Positions 12,121-23,334 of a stretch of DNA of 64,000 nucleotides are shown piece by piece. How positions within the stretch are numbered: the first letter of the stretch is position 1; every line of letters starts with the position of its first letter. The notes beneath the pieces are model-generated. The model was not told the origin of the DNA. It did no database searches and saw only the letters and a program-made list of their open reading frames with translations. Source of the stretch: Sequoia sempervirens (taxonomy: Eukaryota; Streptophyta; Pinopsida; Cupressales; Cupressaceae); contig VDFB02047230.1 of the NCBI GenBank assembly GCA_007258455.2, positions 157,798,635 through 157,862,634 of the forward strand, written 5' to 3'. Position numbers and translations under genes: made by a program.

Positions 12121-12318
12121 ATCCTATGATGTGAATGTCATGTCTGGTGAACTAGTCATAGGCTGTAAAGAAGGAGTAACCATAACCATGTTAATGTACG
12201 CCTCAGGCTGAGTGGCAGAATGAGAGGGATCAATAATTAAGTTAGCAGAATGTGATGAAAATAGGTCCGTGTATATTTGTAACTCACTATTTTCTTTCAC
12301 CACTGATCTATTTGCATT

Positions 12319-14124
12319 TTATTTACTCCCATCAAGATGAATAGAACAATCCTCGATGTGGTCTTGTATCTTGTGGCGTAGGTGCATACAACGTTTGGTA
12401 CCATGTTCGTTGAGTCGATGGTATTGACATAAGGCATTTTCATTGTACCAATCAGGGTAAGGTTTCTTGAGAGGTTGAGGGTTCTCCAAGGTTATGATCT
12501 TATCCTTCAACAACTTCTGCAAGATGGAAGAATAAGATTCTTCTAACTTTTTAAACTTTATGTTGTGTCTGAGGCCATTATCATTCATTGCAACTACTAC
12601 ATTTGCAACAACCTTTCCTTTCCCCGAGATCGATACAATGGATTTTCCTTCTAAATGGGAGCACGAGGAGGATCCCCTAAACTAAACTACCATCGTTGAT
12701 ATTCCTATAATTTCATACACAAATGCATGAAAGAAGGGTATTTCATAAGGGAAAACTTTTCCTGCCAAGGTCTCTATAGGTTTCCTATGAACACCTTCTA
12801 CATGTTAGAATCTGGCACCGGTATGAGATCTGAGAAAAGAGTACTTGATACCATGCTATAAAGTCAATAATATTCTCATTATCCCCTTGCTTGCATCAGA
12901 CGAGATCTGAAAAGGTCATCTTAGATCCAATGTTGGCTTAGAATTGTCAAAGAAACTAATTTACAAGTTAATGAAATGAGAAAATAGAGTTGTTGGGTAA
13001 GGAACAATACCATTCGAGTGTTGTATCCTTAAGGGATCGAGGAAAAAAAATTCCATCAACACATCGTGATGGAAGAATTATGTACACATGGAATTAAAGG
13101 CAAACACATGCATTTGAGGGTCCCCTTTTCCACCATACTTTTGAAATTTGGGAATCTCCATTCCTTGTGGGAAGGGAGTGCTTAAGATTGCTCCCGACAA
13201 TGGGATATGTTGGAAAAAAGGTTAAAAGATAGGTTGGGTAGAGGCCTAGGAGGGACTTTCTAGTTGGTTTTGCATACATCCCATATTTTGAAGTAAGGCA
13301 TTTAAAACAAGTTCAATAGATGACAGAGGACTAGTGGAGCCTCTAGAACCACTGCCACTAGAACCACCTCCGGAACCACCTTCGGAGCCACCATCGTGAC
13401 CATTTCTGAAGCCACCACCACTAGTAGGGCCTCCACCGAAGCCACCTAAATGGCCTCCACTAGAGCCACTTTCGCTAGTGCCACCTCCACTACCAAAACC
13501 ACTGTGATTCATTCCACCAGAACCTCTGCCGATGGGGGTAGTAGAAGGGATGAAACTAAACCCAAGGGGAATCTTTCTTTCCTTGATAGTGTGGGGATTT
13601 TGTGAAGCAAAAGAGACACTAATCGAGTGCCCTAATATGGCCATGCAAGCAGATGTAGTGAGCATTGAAATTCCTATCTATCTTTCATATGTATTGAGCA
13701 CTTCTCCTCGGGTGGTACCCAATTTAGGCCTATACAAAGGGATATAAGCTTCAATTAGATCTACAAGGCCATGTAAGAATTATATGCCTGTCTAATCCTT
13801 CCCCAACAAATGTCTCAATTCACTTGTAAGCCTAGTTTCTCTCACCATGTTTGATGCGTTCTCCAGATGATGCACGAGGTCTAGTAACCTATTATCCAAT
13901 GCCAAAATGTTTTCTACAGGGACATGAATAGCTTCATCCTCATCCATGGATGAAGTCATGGGGAATGTTGGAGGAGTAGGAATGTGAGTGGTATCATCCA
14001 CAAAACCCATCTTGTTAGTGAAGCCCGTAGGAAAGCTAGTGGTAAATTCATTAGCTAAACCAGTGGAGAAACTGGAGGCGAAACTAGAAGTGACCTTCAT
14101 CTTCTCCATCGGTAAGTGTCGCAT
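12319..14124 (-). pseudogene. gag: G1 gag: N-terminus, Gly-rich segment, core domain and CCHC-like knuckle
   Basis: The minus-strand ATG at 14124 follows the primer site by about 130 bp. A Ser/Thr-rich N-terminus (to 13792) is followed by a glycine-rich segment (13665-13246, runs of Gly-Gly-Gly/Ser). Then comes a broken gag core at about 13200-12750 with IPKFQKYGGKGDPQMHVFAF, the usual retroviral-type gag entry motif. A knuckle region follows at 12588-12319, CQYHRLNEHGTKRC with a His/Cys pattern typical of Gypsy gag. Frames change several times and stops are mostly TAG. It would have formed the particle shell and bound RNA. The Gly-rich insertion is unusual for gag. Confidence 0.68.
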
Positions 14125-14255
14125 GCTTCATCTAAAAACGTGCCCGTAAGTTGTGGACTAGGTTGTGATGCTCATAAACCTTCACAAAACTCAAGGTTAC
14201 AATGATCTCAAGTCATGAGGGACAAGCCCCAACACAAACAAATGGGTAGATGTCG

Positions 14256-14273
14256 TTCACGTTGGGTTCACCA
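14256..14273 (-). other. G1 primer-binding site
   Basis: On the minus strand TGGTGAACCCAACGTGAA follows the LTR end after four bases. It begins with TGG, as expected for pairing with a tRNA CCA end, but I cannot assign the tRNA. It is not the initiator-Met site seen in the Copia elements here. Confidence 0.6.
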
Positions 14274-14277
14274 AAAA

Positions 14278-15517
14278 TGTAAGAATGGGGGACCAACAAC
14301 GTTAAGGCTCTAGGTCACAGAGAGGCAAGAGCGGAGGGATGCCCTAACTTACCTCACTCTAAAATTCTAGGGATTGAGAATGAAGAGAACTATGTAGTAC
14401 CTTTTTCACTCTACAAACCTAGAGTTCGGGTTTGGGCTAGGCAAGCTAGTTTTCAGAGTCGGTATAGTACCTTAGGTAGCTTTATGTTTGAGGATGACAG
14501 AGCAATTCTGGGAAGATAGTTTGCCGCATTGGCATCTCTCAGGTGTGTTGGCATTCTTATAGCTAGAAAATACTAAAAACTAACTGACAGCCTAGCTAGT
14601 TGACTATGATGGAAAAAATAGAATAAGAAAGTACAAGAAATAGAGACAAAGATGATAAAACAAGTAGATAAAGGCTAGGGTGATGAAGATAATCTCACAA
14701 AAGCACCATTTTTCTAGCTAGCTGCATGCGTACGTCCACCTACACACAAAGAAGAAGGGGAAATTTGTTGGGGTTGTATATGGGCTTGCCTTAGTCAAAC
14801 CCCCATTTTTGTGTTTCCACCTCCATAGACAACCAGAAAGAAACGGATTAGAATATGCAATAAAGGAAAGAAAAGAGAGCAATGAACACTACAAAACAAT
14901 ATGCTACTCTATCAAATCACAAAGGAGAGGATTGAAGTGTTACCACCTCCACCCAAAAGCTCACTAGCCAATGCAGAAGAATGCAAGGTATGGACTTGGA
15001 AAAGTCACCATAGCCGCAAAGGTGATGAAAGGAGGTCTCACAAGACTCCAAGCCCACACTTCTATGGCTTGCCTCACACTTGCAATGTGGAGTTGATGAA
15101 GCTTCAAAGCTACTACAATGGAGTGCTAGAATGCTTGAGAATGTGAAGGAAGGATCAAAATGAATGTCTAGAGGATGAAATGAAGTGAGAATGAGTGTTT
15201 TTGAAGGTGGGATGGAAGGAATAATGTGTTTTTGGGTTGGTTGGTCAAAGAGGGAAGTTATAATTCAGCCCTAATCAAGTGTGTAATGCCTCTACTAACT
15301 TCAGATACAAGAATCCATCAGGGACGACAATGAGGTGAGTGCATGTTCATGTGTTGTGAGTTCGTCCTCAAAAAATATTCTCACCGACACAAAGAACGAA
15401 TGCGAAGTGGATGGAAGGAAGGTGGGTGATGTGTAATTTTTCCTTCAGATTTGATTTTCTAAGGTGAGGGTATGTGAAAGGGGAATTTTCTTAAGGGTGC
15501 AAATTTTCTCCTATACA
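14278..15517 (-). repeat. Shared LTR of the G1/G2 tandem pair (1240 bp)
   Basis: On the minus strand it begins TGTATAGGAG next to a polypurine tract (15518-15530) and ends TTACA next to the primer site of G1. It therefore serves as 3' LTR of G2 and 5' LTR of G1. Its right 945 bp match the LTR at 17866-18838; the remaining roughly 295 bp (14278-14573) have no counterpart there. Two units joined by one LTR are a known product of unequal recombination between elements. Confidence 0.75.
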
Positions 15518-15530
15518 TTTTTCCCCCAGC
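15518..15530 (-). other. G2 polypurine tract
   Basis: Read on the minus strand, GCTGGGGGAAAAA lies directly before the LTR start TGTATAGG. This fixes the orientation and the LTR boundary. Confidence 0.75.
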
Positions 15531-17008
15531 TTAGTGATCACACATATTGATGAGTGTTCAGTAAAGTAGAAAAAAGAGTTAGTAGGGTTAGAAATTTATA
15601 TCTGAACCATTGAGGAAGCAGACCGCAATCCTATGAACTTGAAAGTGTAGGGTAGGAAAAAGACTCCATGGGTACTCTCCCTAGGTAGTTTCAAATAAAA
15701 GGACTCCATAGCTCCACAAAACTATGAAGTTGTACAAAGTACACCAAAGGCGCTTAGACCAACGATGGACAAATACCGCAGGATGAAAGTGTCTTATAGG
15801 CCCATAGACCTACAAGGAAGCAACACCCAAGTTCTCTCTCATGAAGGAAACCCAGTGAAGTAAGCACCTTACAGGCCCACAAACCTACAAGAAGGCATCC
15901 CCCAAGTTCTCTCTCATGAAGGAAGCCCAGAGCAAGGGGACTTCACAGAGTTGGATTAGAAAGCAACTTCACAAGTGTACCTGCAAAGCAACATGTTAAT
16001 CCATAGATAAAACATGCTAAGAAACACCAAGCAGCTTGCAAGCAAATAGGCAGACAGTCAACAAATTGAAAGGATTTCAAAGGGGTCGTTGGGGAACCTG
16101 ATGTGAAGAGGGGTCCACTCAAGGGATGTGTTATTTGAAAGTGTCAAAGAGACATTTTTTTCCCAAATCAATTCATCATCAAGGAATCCTTTCGAAAGAT
16201 GCTCACTTCATCAAGGAATTTGAAAGGAAGAAGATGCCTCCTCATGAAGGGAAGGTCGAGGCTTCTCCTATAGGAGAAGTTGCTTCCCTTTTGGAGGAAA
16301 GTTCCCAAGTTATTTCTTTGTGTACCCATGATGAAGGAAACATGTCCTGCTAGGGGTCCAAGTTGAGAATGTGATCTTTGAAAAAGCTTGTGAAGATTTT
16401 CAAAAACAAAATCATTGACAATGAATGTGTTTGAACCTAAAAATTGAAACATTGTGAAAGTGGTGTTGTCACACATACAAGGGACAACTCAAGCAAAAGA
16501 GAGATAAAGGAAAAAGAGTGAAAGAGAAGTAGCATGAACAAGAGGCATAGGGGTGATCTAATATTTCAGGGTTAGAGCTTCTCATAATTATATATCTTTA
16601 TAATAATAGTATATAAATGAGTTGTCATCAACCCCCTACTATATCAGACCATGCGAAGAATGCACGAGAAGAAAAAGTAAAATAAAAGATTGGGTCAACA
16701 TGGAAGGGAAGCCTAAATTCCCCCAACACTTTGCATCATCCCCAATTTTCCAAAAATCAAAGCACATAATAGAGAAAGAATGATGATCCAAATAGAAGAA
16801 GGTTTATGACACAAAATCACTATTGTATCCAAGCACCAACAAGGGTGAAAAGGGTCATCTAGGAACACATAACACAAGTGTGGTGGAACACATCATGACA
16901 CACACACTTCTAATCTAAAGATAAAGAAGGGGCATGTCCCTAACATTCATTGACCAAGAGGTCATCTACTTCCCAATCTAATTCATTGTAAGGGGAAGGT
17001 GAACGAGC
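15531..17008 (-). repeat. G2 3' internal region, homologous to 1-1015
   Basis: From about 15909 onward this matches the left end of the window. The first 380 bp (15531-15909) correspond to G1 sequence lying outside the window. Short ORFs on both strands (for example 16126-16353 plus and 16476-16168 minus) overlap each other and are not preserved cleanly between the copies. I see no gene. Confidence 0.6.
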
Positions 17009-17608
17009 CTACAGTGGTGAAATATTAAGGGGAGGTTGTTCTGACATTCCCACAACAAGGGCTAAGGAAGAAGGCCCTACAAGGTCTTTTCCACTTAGCT
17101 CTTGTGGAGCTATAGTCAGCAATTTTGCAAAAATTTCCAACAAGGCCGAAACTTCATCCAAAGAGTTAAACATGCACTTTCCAAAAGTTCCATGTTGTAC
17201 CTCAATGGATGAGGACGACGATGCCTGACATTCACCGCTTGGCTTGCTGAGTGACACGAGAGTGGTGACAAACTCAGGAGAATCCAAAACTTTCTTTATC
17301 ACTAGGACAAAACAAGCTAGCGTAGGACCACCCTTCAAAGAAGGTGGGCTACGCTTATGCCCTCCGTTGCTAGAAAGGCCAACCTCTACCTTATGCTTCA
17401 TCAAGGGATGTGAACTCCCCACAAATGAGGAAAGAGGCATAGAGGAGGAGGATAAAACTATGGTCGACACCACCAAGGTATTTAGCATGTCCACAGGTTT
17501 AGGGAATGGAAAGATGTCCGAAAGGGACATCAATAGGGGTGGCTCAGTTGAGGGAGCAATAAACACCTACACCTTTTTGGGATCAGATGCACTCACACTC
17601 ATAGTGGG
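17009..17608 (-). pseudogene. Accessory ORF of G2 (unknown function)
   Basis: This is the better of the two copies: 17566-17009 is open for 185 residues, with no frameshift where G1 has one. Just upstream, the codon after KKV is TAG, whereas G1 has CAA (Gln) at that site; both follow from an ancestral CAG by one transition. The protein is rich in Ser, Pro and Leu, with blocks shared with G1 (VDMLNTLVVS, KCMFNSLDEV, TIAPQE). No signal peptide, catalytic motif or known domain is evident. Confidence 0.5.
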
Positions 17609-17865
17609 AGCCAAAATTGAGACTGAACTCAATTGAACAAAAGCAAGGGGAGGAGAGAGGAGGAGGCATTAGGAGGTCCTAAAGCAGGGGCGGTCATCTC
17701 CCCTTCCTTTCTCTACAAAGCAACCTACTCAGTTGCTAGATCGTTTCACCGGTGCTTGCGCTCACGCACAAGGAAGCTTCTATGACTCTTTGAGCTAGAG
17801 GTCAAGAGTTGCAAAGGGACAACAAGATCCTTCTCAATAGGCATATGTATGGCCAAAAAACTTCC

Positions 17866-18838
17866 TATAAACTAACTGATAGCCTAGCTAGTTGACTATG
17901 ATGAAAAAAATAGAATAAGAAAGTACGAGAAATAGAGATGAAGATGATAAAACAAGTAGATAAAGGCTAGGGTGGCAAAGATAATCTCACAAAAGCGTTA
18001 GTTCGCTAGCTAGCTCCACGTGTACATCCACCTACACACAAACAAGAAAGGGAAAATTATTGGGGCTGTATAGGGGCCTACCTCAATTAGACCCCCATTT
18101 GGGTGTTTCCACCTCCACGGACAACCAGAAAGCAATAGAGTAGAATATGTGATAAAGGAAAGAAAAGATAGCAATGAACACTACAAAACAATATGCTACT
18201 CTATCAAATCACAAAGGAGAGGAGTGAAGCATTACCACCTCCACCAAAAATCTCACTAACCAATGGAGGAGAATGCAAGGTATGGGCTTGGAAAAGTCAC
18301 CACAATAGCAACGGTGATGAAGAGAGGTCTCGTAAGACTCCAAGCCCACACTTCTATGGCTTGCCTCAAACTTGCAATGTGGAGTTGACAGAGCTTCAAA
18401 GATGTTGCAATGGAGTGTTGGAATGCTTGAGAATGTGAAGAAGTTGTAGAATATTGCTAGAGAATGTGAAGGAAGGATGAAAATTAATTTCTAAAGGATG
18501 AAATGAAGTGAGAATTAGTGTTTTTAAAGGTGGTATGAGAAGGAATAAGGAATTTTCGGGTCAGTTGGTCGAAGAGGGACATTATAATTCAACCCCAATT
18601 AGGTGTGAAATGCTTATGCCAACTTCAAACACAGGAATTCATCAGGGACAATAGTGCAACACGTAGATGTTTGTGTGTCACATGTTCATCCCTGACAAAT
18701 ATCCTCTCACCAACACAAAGAACCAAGTGGATGGAAGGCAGGTGGGTGATGTGGAATTTTTCCTTCAGATTTGAATTTTGAAGGTGAGGGTATGTGAAAG
18801 GGGAATTTTCTTAAGGGTTGCACATTCACTCCTCTACA
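17866..18838 (-). repeat. G2 5' LTR, 3' part missing
   Basis: On the minus strand it begins TGTAGAGGAG at 18838 and follows the shared LTR until about 17866, where similarity stops abruptly and accessory-ORF sequence begins. Flanking bases 18839-18843 (ATATA) would be one target copy; the partner lies beyond the left edge of the window. Confidence 0.7.
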
Positions 18839-19625
18839 ATATAAACATGAAATAAATACCATAACACACATGTACGTGGGGAAAACCCTTATAGGAGAAA
18901 TCCCACACTCCAAAGAAACCCTATATATTATTTAGTAAACTTTACAAGATTAAAATATACTTATAGAATAATCCTTCACCAGAATGTCACCAACATACAA
19001 TTCTAGAGTCCTTCCAACAACATAATAGTACTTGCAAAATTGTTCATACAACTACAAATCTAGGTACCAATATATATGAAAAGTACAAACTCAAAACCAT
19101 AAATAGTTTGATAAAAATATTAATAATATCATCGGAGGTATGTGCCCAAACCAAGACACCAAATTCCAATCCCTCGGTAAAATATCCTCATGAATATTTT
19201 TAGCAATATTCCTTACACCATATCATTGTCATAAATTGTCATATTTGAATAACCGAAACTTGTGTGCCCTAATTTTTCATTCTACCATGCAAATATTCTC
19301 CAAGACAATTGTCCAAGCTTGTCATAATGCTAGTAGAGATTCTAATGTAACCTCCCTCTTGCATGATCATACACAACATAAGTCCACCTACCATATGTAA
19401 CTCCCATTATGATGGCCTTACACAAACCACAAGATCTCAAAACATGGCCAAACAATGAGATTTCAAAGTGGGACAACCACCTCCTTATGTGAGGGCATAA
19501 TCCACTAAATAAAAAATTCATGTGATCTTAGAATGGGATAACAATTCTCCCACATGAAGATAAAGCACACAAAAGTATTAAAATTGAACATTAGGAATGC
19601 AAGGTTGAGACACCTTTTCCCAATA
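18839..19625 (-). repeat. Copia Y 3' LTR, partial
   Basis: On the minus strand it starts TATTGGGAAAAGG (TG changed to TA) directly after GATAAGGGGGAGAA, the polypurine tract at 19639-19626. It runs 787 bp to the Gypsy LTR edge. Near its broken end the minus strand has the block AGGGTTTTCCCCACGTA, similar to the 3' part of the S1 LTR (GGGTTTTCCACGTATAT). No ORF of note. Confidence 0.6.
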
Positions 19626-19689
19626 TTCTCCCCCTTATCAAACACCTTGCAAGAGTAAAAGGAAATTTTAACAAAACTAAAATGTAACT

Positions 19690-21206
19690 ACTAGGGGTGT
19701 AGATCCTTATAGACTCATTGCACCACTTGAACTTACAAGTGATCAAAGGATTCTTCCAAGAATCTATAACATTAAACACAGTATCAAATTTCTCTAAAAT
19801 CACCCTCCCATCTCTTCTATGTCATGAATAAACTAGTACTAGACATCAATATGATTTTTCCTCATGTGAAAGGTTTGGTTATTTTCCAAAAATATGAAAC
19901 TTTGACTGTCACATAGAACTCTAATAGCTCTTGGAATCAACCCCACATCTTAACACAATCTCTCAACCCAGATGGATTCCTTACAATCACAAATAGCTAT
20001 CATGTTCTCTAATTCTATAGTAGACAAAATTACCATATCCTATTGTTTGTTCATCCAATTGATAGTACCACAAAACATAGTGAAACCATATCCACTAGTG
20101 CATTTGCTATTGTCAATACCTTGAACCAATATGAATCCATAAATCCATGAATATTCATTGAATGATGGTACCTTATATATTTACCATGATAATAAATGAA
20201 TCACTCAAAGGTAGCCTACAAGCACTTGAAGATCCTCTTTACTACATCTCAATGTCATCATTGAGCATTAGCTATGAAATGGCTAATAACTCTCATTGCT
20301 TGGGAAATATCTAGTCTTAAATAGACCATAGAATATATTAATTTTCCATAAACACTAACATAAGGTACTCTAGCTATATATTCCATTTCACTAGGAGATT
20401 TCATATAATTTTCAATTGATAACTCAATCCCCACTAGAAAAAGGAACATACCAAGGCCTACAAGTTTTCATTTTTAATCTCTCCAATACTAAGTTCACAT
20501 TCTTACTTTGGCCCAGCCAAGTTTTTTGTTAGCTTTATCTCTTCTAATATCCATCCCCAAGATGAATCTAGTTGACCATAATTCCTTCATCTCAAATTAT
20601 GTTGAAATTTAAGACTTCAATTTACTAACTACACTCTTTCCATTATTGAAAAATAACATATCATCAACATATAATGTAATAATAAGGAAATGATCATTTC
20701 CCATACTATAATAGATGTAATTATTTGATTTGGACCTTAGAAATCCCAATCCCAACACAAATGTGTCAAAATTTTGGTACCACATCCTAGGAGATTGTTT
20801 AAGATCATACAAATATTTCTTCAACTTACAAACCAAATTTTCTTTACATTTTTTAATTTAATTATCTCAGTATGAAATAAATTTAATCCTCTAAATCACT
20901 TTGAAGGAAAGATATTTCTACATCTATTTTCTCAACCTCAAGATCAAATTCTATTGTAATATATAATAAAAAATGAATGGATGCTAGCTTAGCAACTTGG
21001 GAGAAAATATCACCATAATCAATTCCCTTGGCTTGGAGATATCCCTTCACAACCAATCTTGCATTGTACTTTTCAACACTGCCATCTAAACTTATTTTCT
21101 TTCTAAACACCCATTTGCATACAAGGAGTTTATATCCATTAGGAAAAGATACTAGGTTTGATGCACCATTTTTCTTCAATGTAGCCATCTCTTCATCCAT
21201 GACCAC
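19690..21206 (-). pseudogene. pol: Copia Y pol: reverse transcriptase and RNase H
   Basis: RT begins with MDEEMATLKKNGA and KWVFRKKISLDGSVEKYNAR (21200-21050), typical of Copia RT. The catalytic box reads LYVDDML at about 20670-20650, so both Asp are kept. The fingers/palm region continues with VYGKLIYSMVYLRLDISQAM at about 20340-20290. RNase H follows: CTSGYGFTMF near 20090 and CDSQSFIFLENNQTFHMRKN near 19890, then HIDV. Several stops and shifts break the frame. Function: copying element RNA into DNA inside particles; this copy is dead. Confidence 0.8.
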
Positions 21207-22919
21207 TTTCCAAGACTACATCATTCATACCCATAGACTCTTTTATAGTTCTAGGCTCAACTAAGGTTAGTAATCAAACAAAAATGCATCTCCAATAAGG
21301 ACAATAACTATAGAATTGCTATCTATGTTGAGGAATATATTAAAGATCCATGTTCAAAATAAAATTGAAACTCCACTCAAACATACATGCAAGATATTAT
21401 TTATTCATACCATATAATATAAAAATAATTTAATAAGAAGCTTCCCAAAGGAAAGAGGCACCACAATCGTACTCCCAATCAAGTAAAAAAATCTAACCTT
21501 TATTTAACTTCTCAAAAAATATTTAATTAAATTATATAATTATTTGTAACTTCCTCTTGTAATTTAGACATGGTGTTTCACTAAATAAATTTCACAAATT
21601 ATTTTTTATGTTTTTTTGCATTAGTATTGTGTTTGTTGTATGCTTTCTTTTTTCTAATTGGTAAATTTGGATTAGGAATCCAGGGGCCAAAAAAAACAAA
21701 GAAATGAAGTCTAGTTTCTAATAGCTATGAGCTTACTAGATCTATCTATCATAAAATTTATCCAACTTGATATTATCATCAACAACCCATTCCCAAACAG
21801 AATAATTATAGCCTATGAATCTAAAATAGACTATTTCAATTCCATGCTCACTTCTAGCAAAAAGAATGGACAAAAATATCAACAATCTTATCATCATCTC
21901 TAAGAGCTCTTTGAATTAGAATATCTTTGAATCATTAGATGCATATCCTTGCTTTGAAAAGATAACTTCTTTTTCTTTATCTCAGTTTCTAACAATGAAT
22001 AATTATGAGACTTTGAACTACCTCTTGTCCTTCTCCATGCACCTAGGGAATGCCCCCATATTCTTTTGGATAAGAGATTCTAGAACTTCCCCATTTGACT
22101 CAAACTCGCTAAAAATATTCTCTAAATCCAAAATTATATCAAGATATTTTGGTTACCTCGAGGAGTGTTGGGTATGGAGAATATATTTCTTATCTTTTGA
22201 AGAACAAGAGTATGAACTAAGTTTGTCTTATGGAACCATTGAATGATGATGAATTTCAACCCACACCCATAATGTGAGTTTGAAAGTACTCCGTAATCTT
22301 GTTGTCATAGATGTTTTGAAATATCTTCTATTACCTTGAGGCCAAATAATCGCAAATAAAACATATTTTATATATAGAATTTATTTTCTCATGATCCACT
22401 AATTAGATCAAAGATCTATCTCTAACCTTCAATGAAATTTCTTTAGGGAATTCTTTAAAAAGGTCCATCTTCACACAAAAATGAGAAAAAGATGTTTTTC
22501 TGGTTGTTTCATTTTGACGAAACAAACAAATTTTCCTAAATAATTAGCAATAACAATTAGACCTGTAAAATAGACTTGGAATTCATACTTATTAATTTTT
22601 CTGTATTTTGTGATAATCTTTGCTCTTCTCACTCTATTGTACAATAGATTATGTATTGATATGATTGCAATAAAATTAACACAACAAAAGAAACACTCTA
22701 ATAATGATCTATCATGAATTTAAAATTCATGTGAGGATTCCAAAATACCAACAAAGTTCAACTGCTGCTCCAAACAAAACAAGGTCTTGAAAAAGTTGGT
22801 TTTGAATCAAAAGAACAACCACAAATCAATAACCTTTGGGTTCTAAAATCTAACTGTACAAATTTATGAATGATTTATGCACAATTTCCATTAATCCGTT
22901 ACAACATCGAGTGAAAACT
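21207..22919 (-). other. AT-rich stretch between Copia Y and the LINE, nothing recognised
   Basis: This 1.7-kb stretch should contain the integrase part of Y if Y continued to the right, but I find no HHCC, DDE or gag motifs. ORFs such as 21028-21264 (opposite strand to RT) and 21995-22246 are short and without signature. No terminal repeats or hairpins were noticed. Confidence 0.4.
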
Positions 22920-22981
22920 TTGGACTAAAAGAGGGGTAAAAGTTTATTCAAACCAAAAAAGAGCAGTACAAAGCAAGGGAA

Positions 22982-23334
22982 TTACACATCCCTATCAATC
23001 TCCACTAATTGGTCCAACTTTTGAGAAAAATTCAAGGGTAATTGACCCCTTTCCATAATATTCCAATCTTGCAAATGATTAGAAGCCCATTTAGCTAAAC
23101 AATCCACAACCCCATTCCATTCACGCGAAATATGACAGAAAGAAACATAATCCAAGGAAGCACACAAATTAAGAATCTAGTTTATAATAACAACCAAATG
23201 CCAACTAACATCCTCTAATTGTTGCCTCTTTAGCAAATTCACTACCACCTGAGAATCTGATTCACAAATGATTTGTCTCCACTCGAGAGCACAACCACAC
23301 TCCACAACACACAAAATGGCAAGAGCCTCCTCTA
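22982..23334 (-). pseudogene. LINE ORF2 C-terminal RNase H
   Basis: Minus-strand blocks EEALAILCVVECGCALEWRQ and ICESDSQVVVNLLK (about 23330-23220), then CHISREWNGVVDCLAKWASN (about 23130-23070) match the C-terminal half of plant LINE-type RNase H; the ESDSQ block carries a catalytic Asp. The N-terminal RNase H part with the first catalytic Asp is not obvious on the other side of the solo LTR, so it was lost or has diverged. One TAG interrupts the frame near 23180. Confidence 0.75.

Larger units (their letters stand above)
1..15517 (-). mobile_element. G1: Gypsy-type LTR element without reverse transcriptase, left unit, interrupted by S1
   Basis: Read on the minus strand, the order is LTR (14278-15517), primer-binding site, gag, CCHC knuckle, aspartic protease, the S1 insertion (2360-11591), then the rest of the polyprotein and an accessory ORF. 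The unit leaves the window at position 1, roughly 390 bp before its polypurine tract, judged from the homologous right unit G2 (position 1 matches about 15909). No RT, RNase H or integrase motif was found between protease and accessory ORF, so the element looks non-autonomous. The superfamily call rests on the gag core, the CCHC spacing and the protease, which resemble plant Ty3/Gypsy gag-pro. If S1 and one target copy are removed, the polyprotein frame reads straight across the junction. Confidence 0.72.
15518..18838 (-). mobile_element. G2: right Gypsy-type unit, internally deleted
   Basis: On the minus strand it consists of a truncated LTR (18838-17866), an abrupt junction near 17850-17866, the accessory ORF (17608-17009), a non-coding region and a polypurine tract (15530-15518). 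The LTR 3' end, primer site, gag and protease present in G1 are all missing, so one deletion seems to have removed everything from within the LTR to the accessory ORF. Its right edge abuts the LTR of Copia Y at 18839. Confidence 0.7.
18839..21206 (-). mobile_element. Copia Y: RT-RNase H end and 3' LTR
   Basis: On the minus strand, Copia RT and RNase H (21206-19690) lead into a polypurine tract (19639-19626) and an LTR start at 19625. The LTR is broken at 18838/18839 by the Gypsy pair. Gag, protease and integrase, expected to the right of 21206, are not recognisable. Y is therefore a partial, old element and the host of the Gypsy insertion. Confidence 0.75.

Noticed and set aside
13246..13665. 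Glycine-rich ORF as a host cell-wall protein gene
   Set aside because: It sits between the primer site and the gag core of G1 in the same orientation and lacks a signal peptide.
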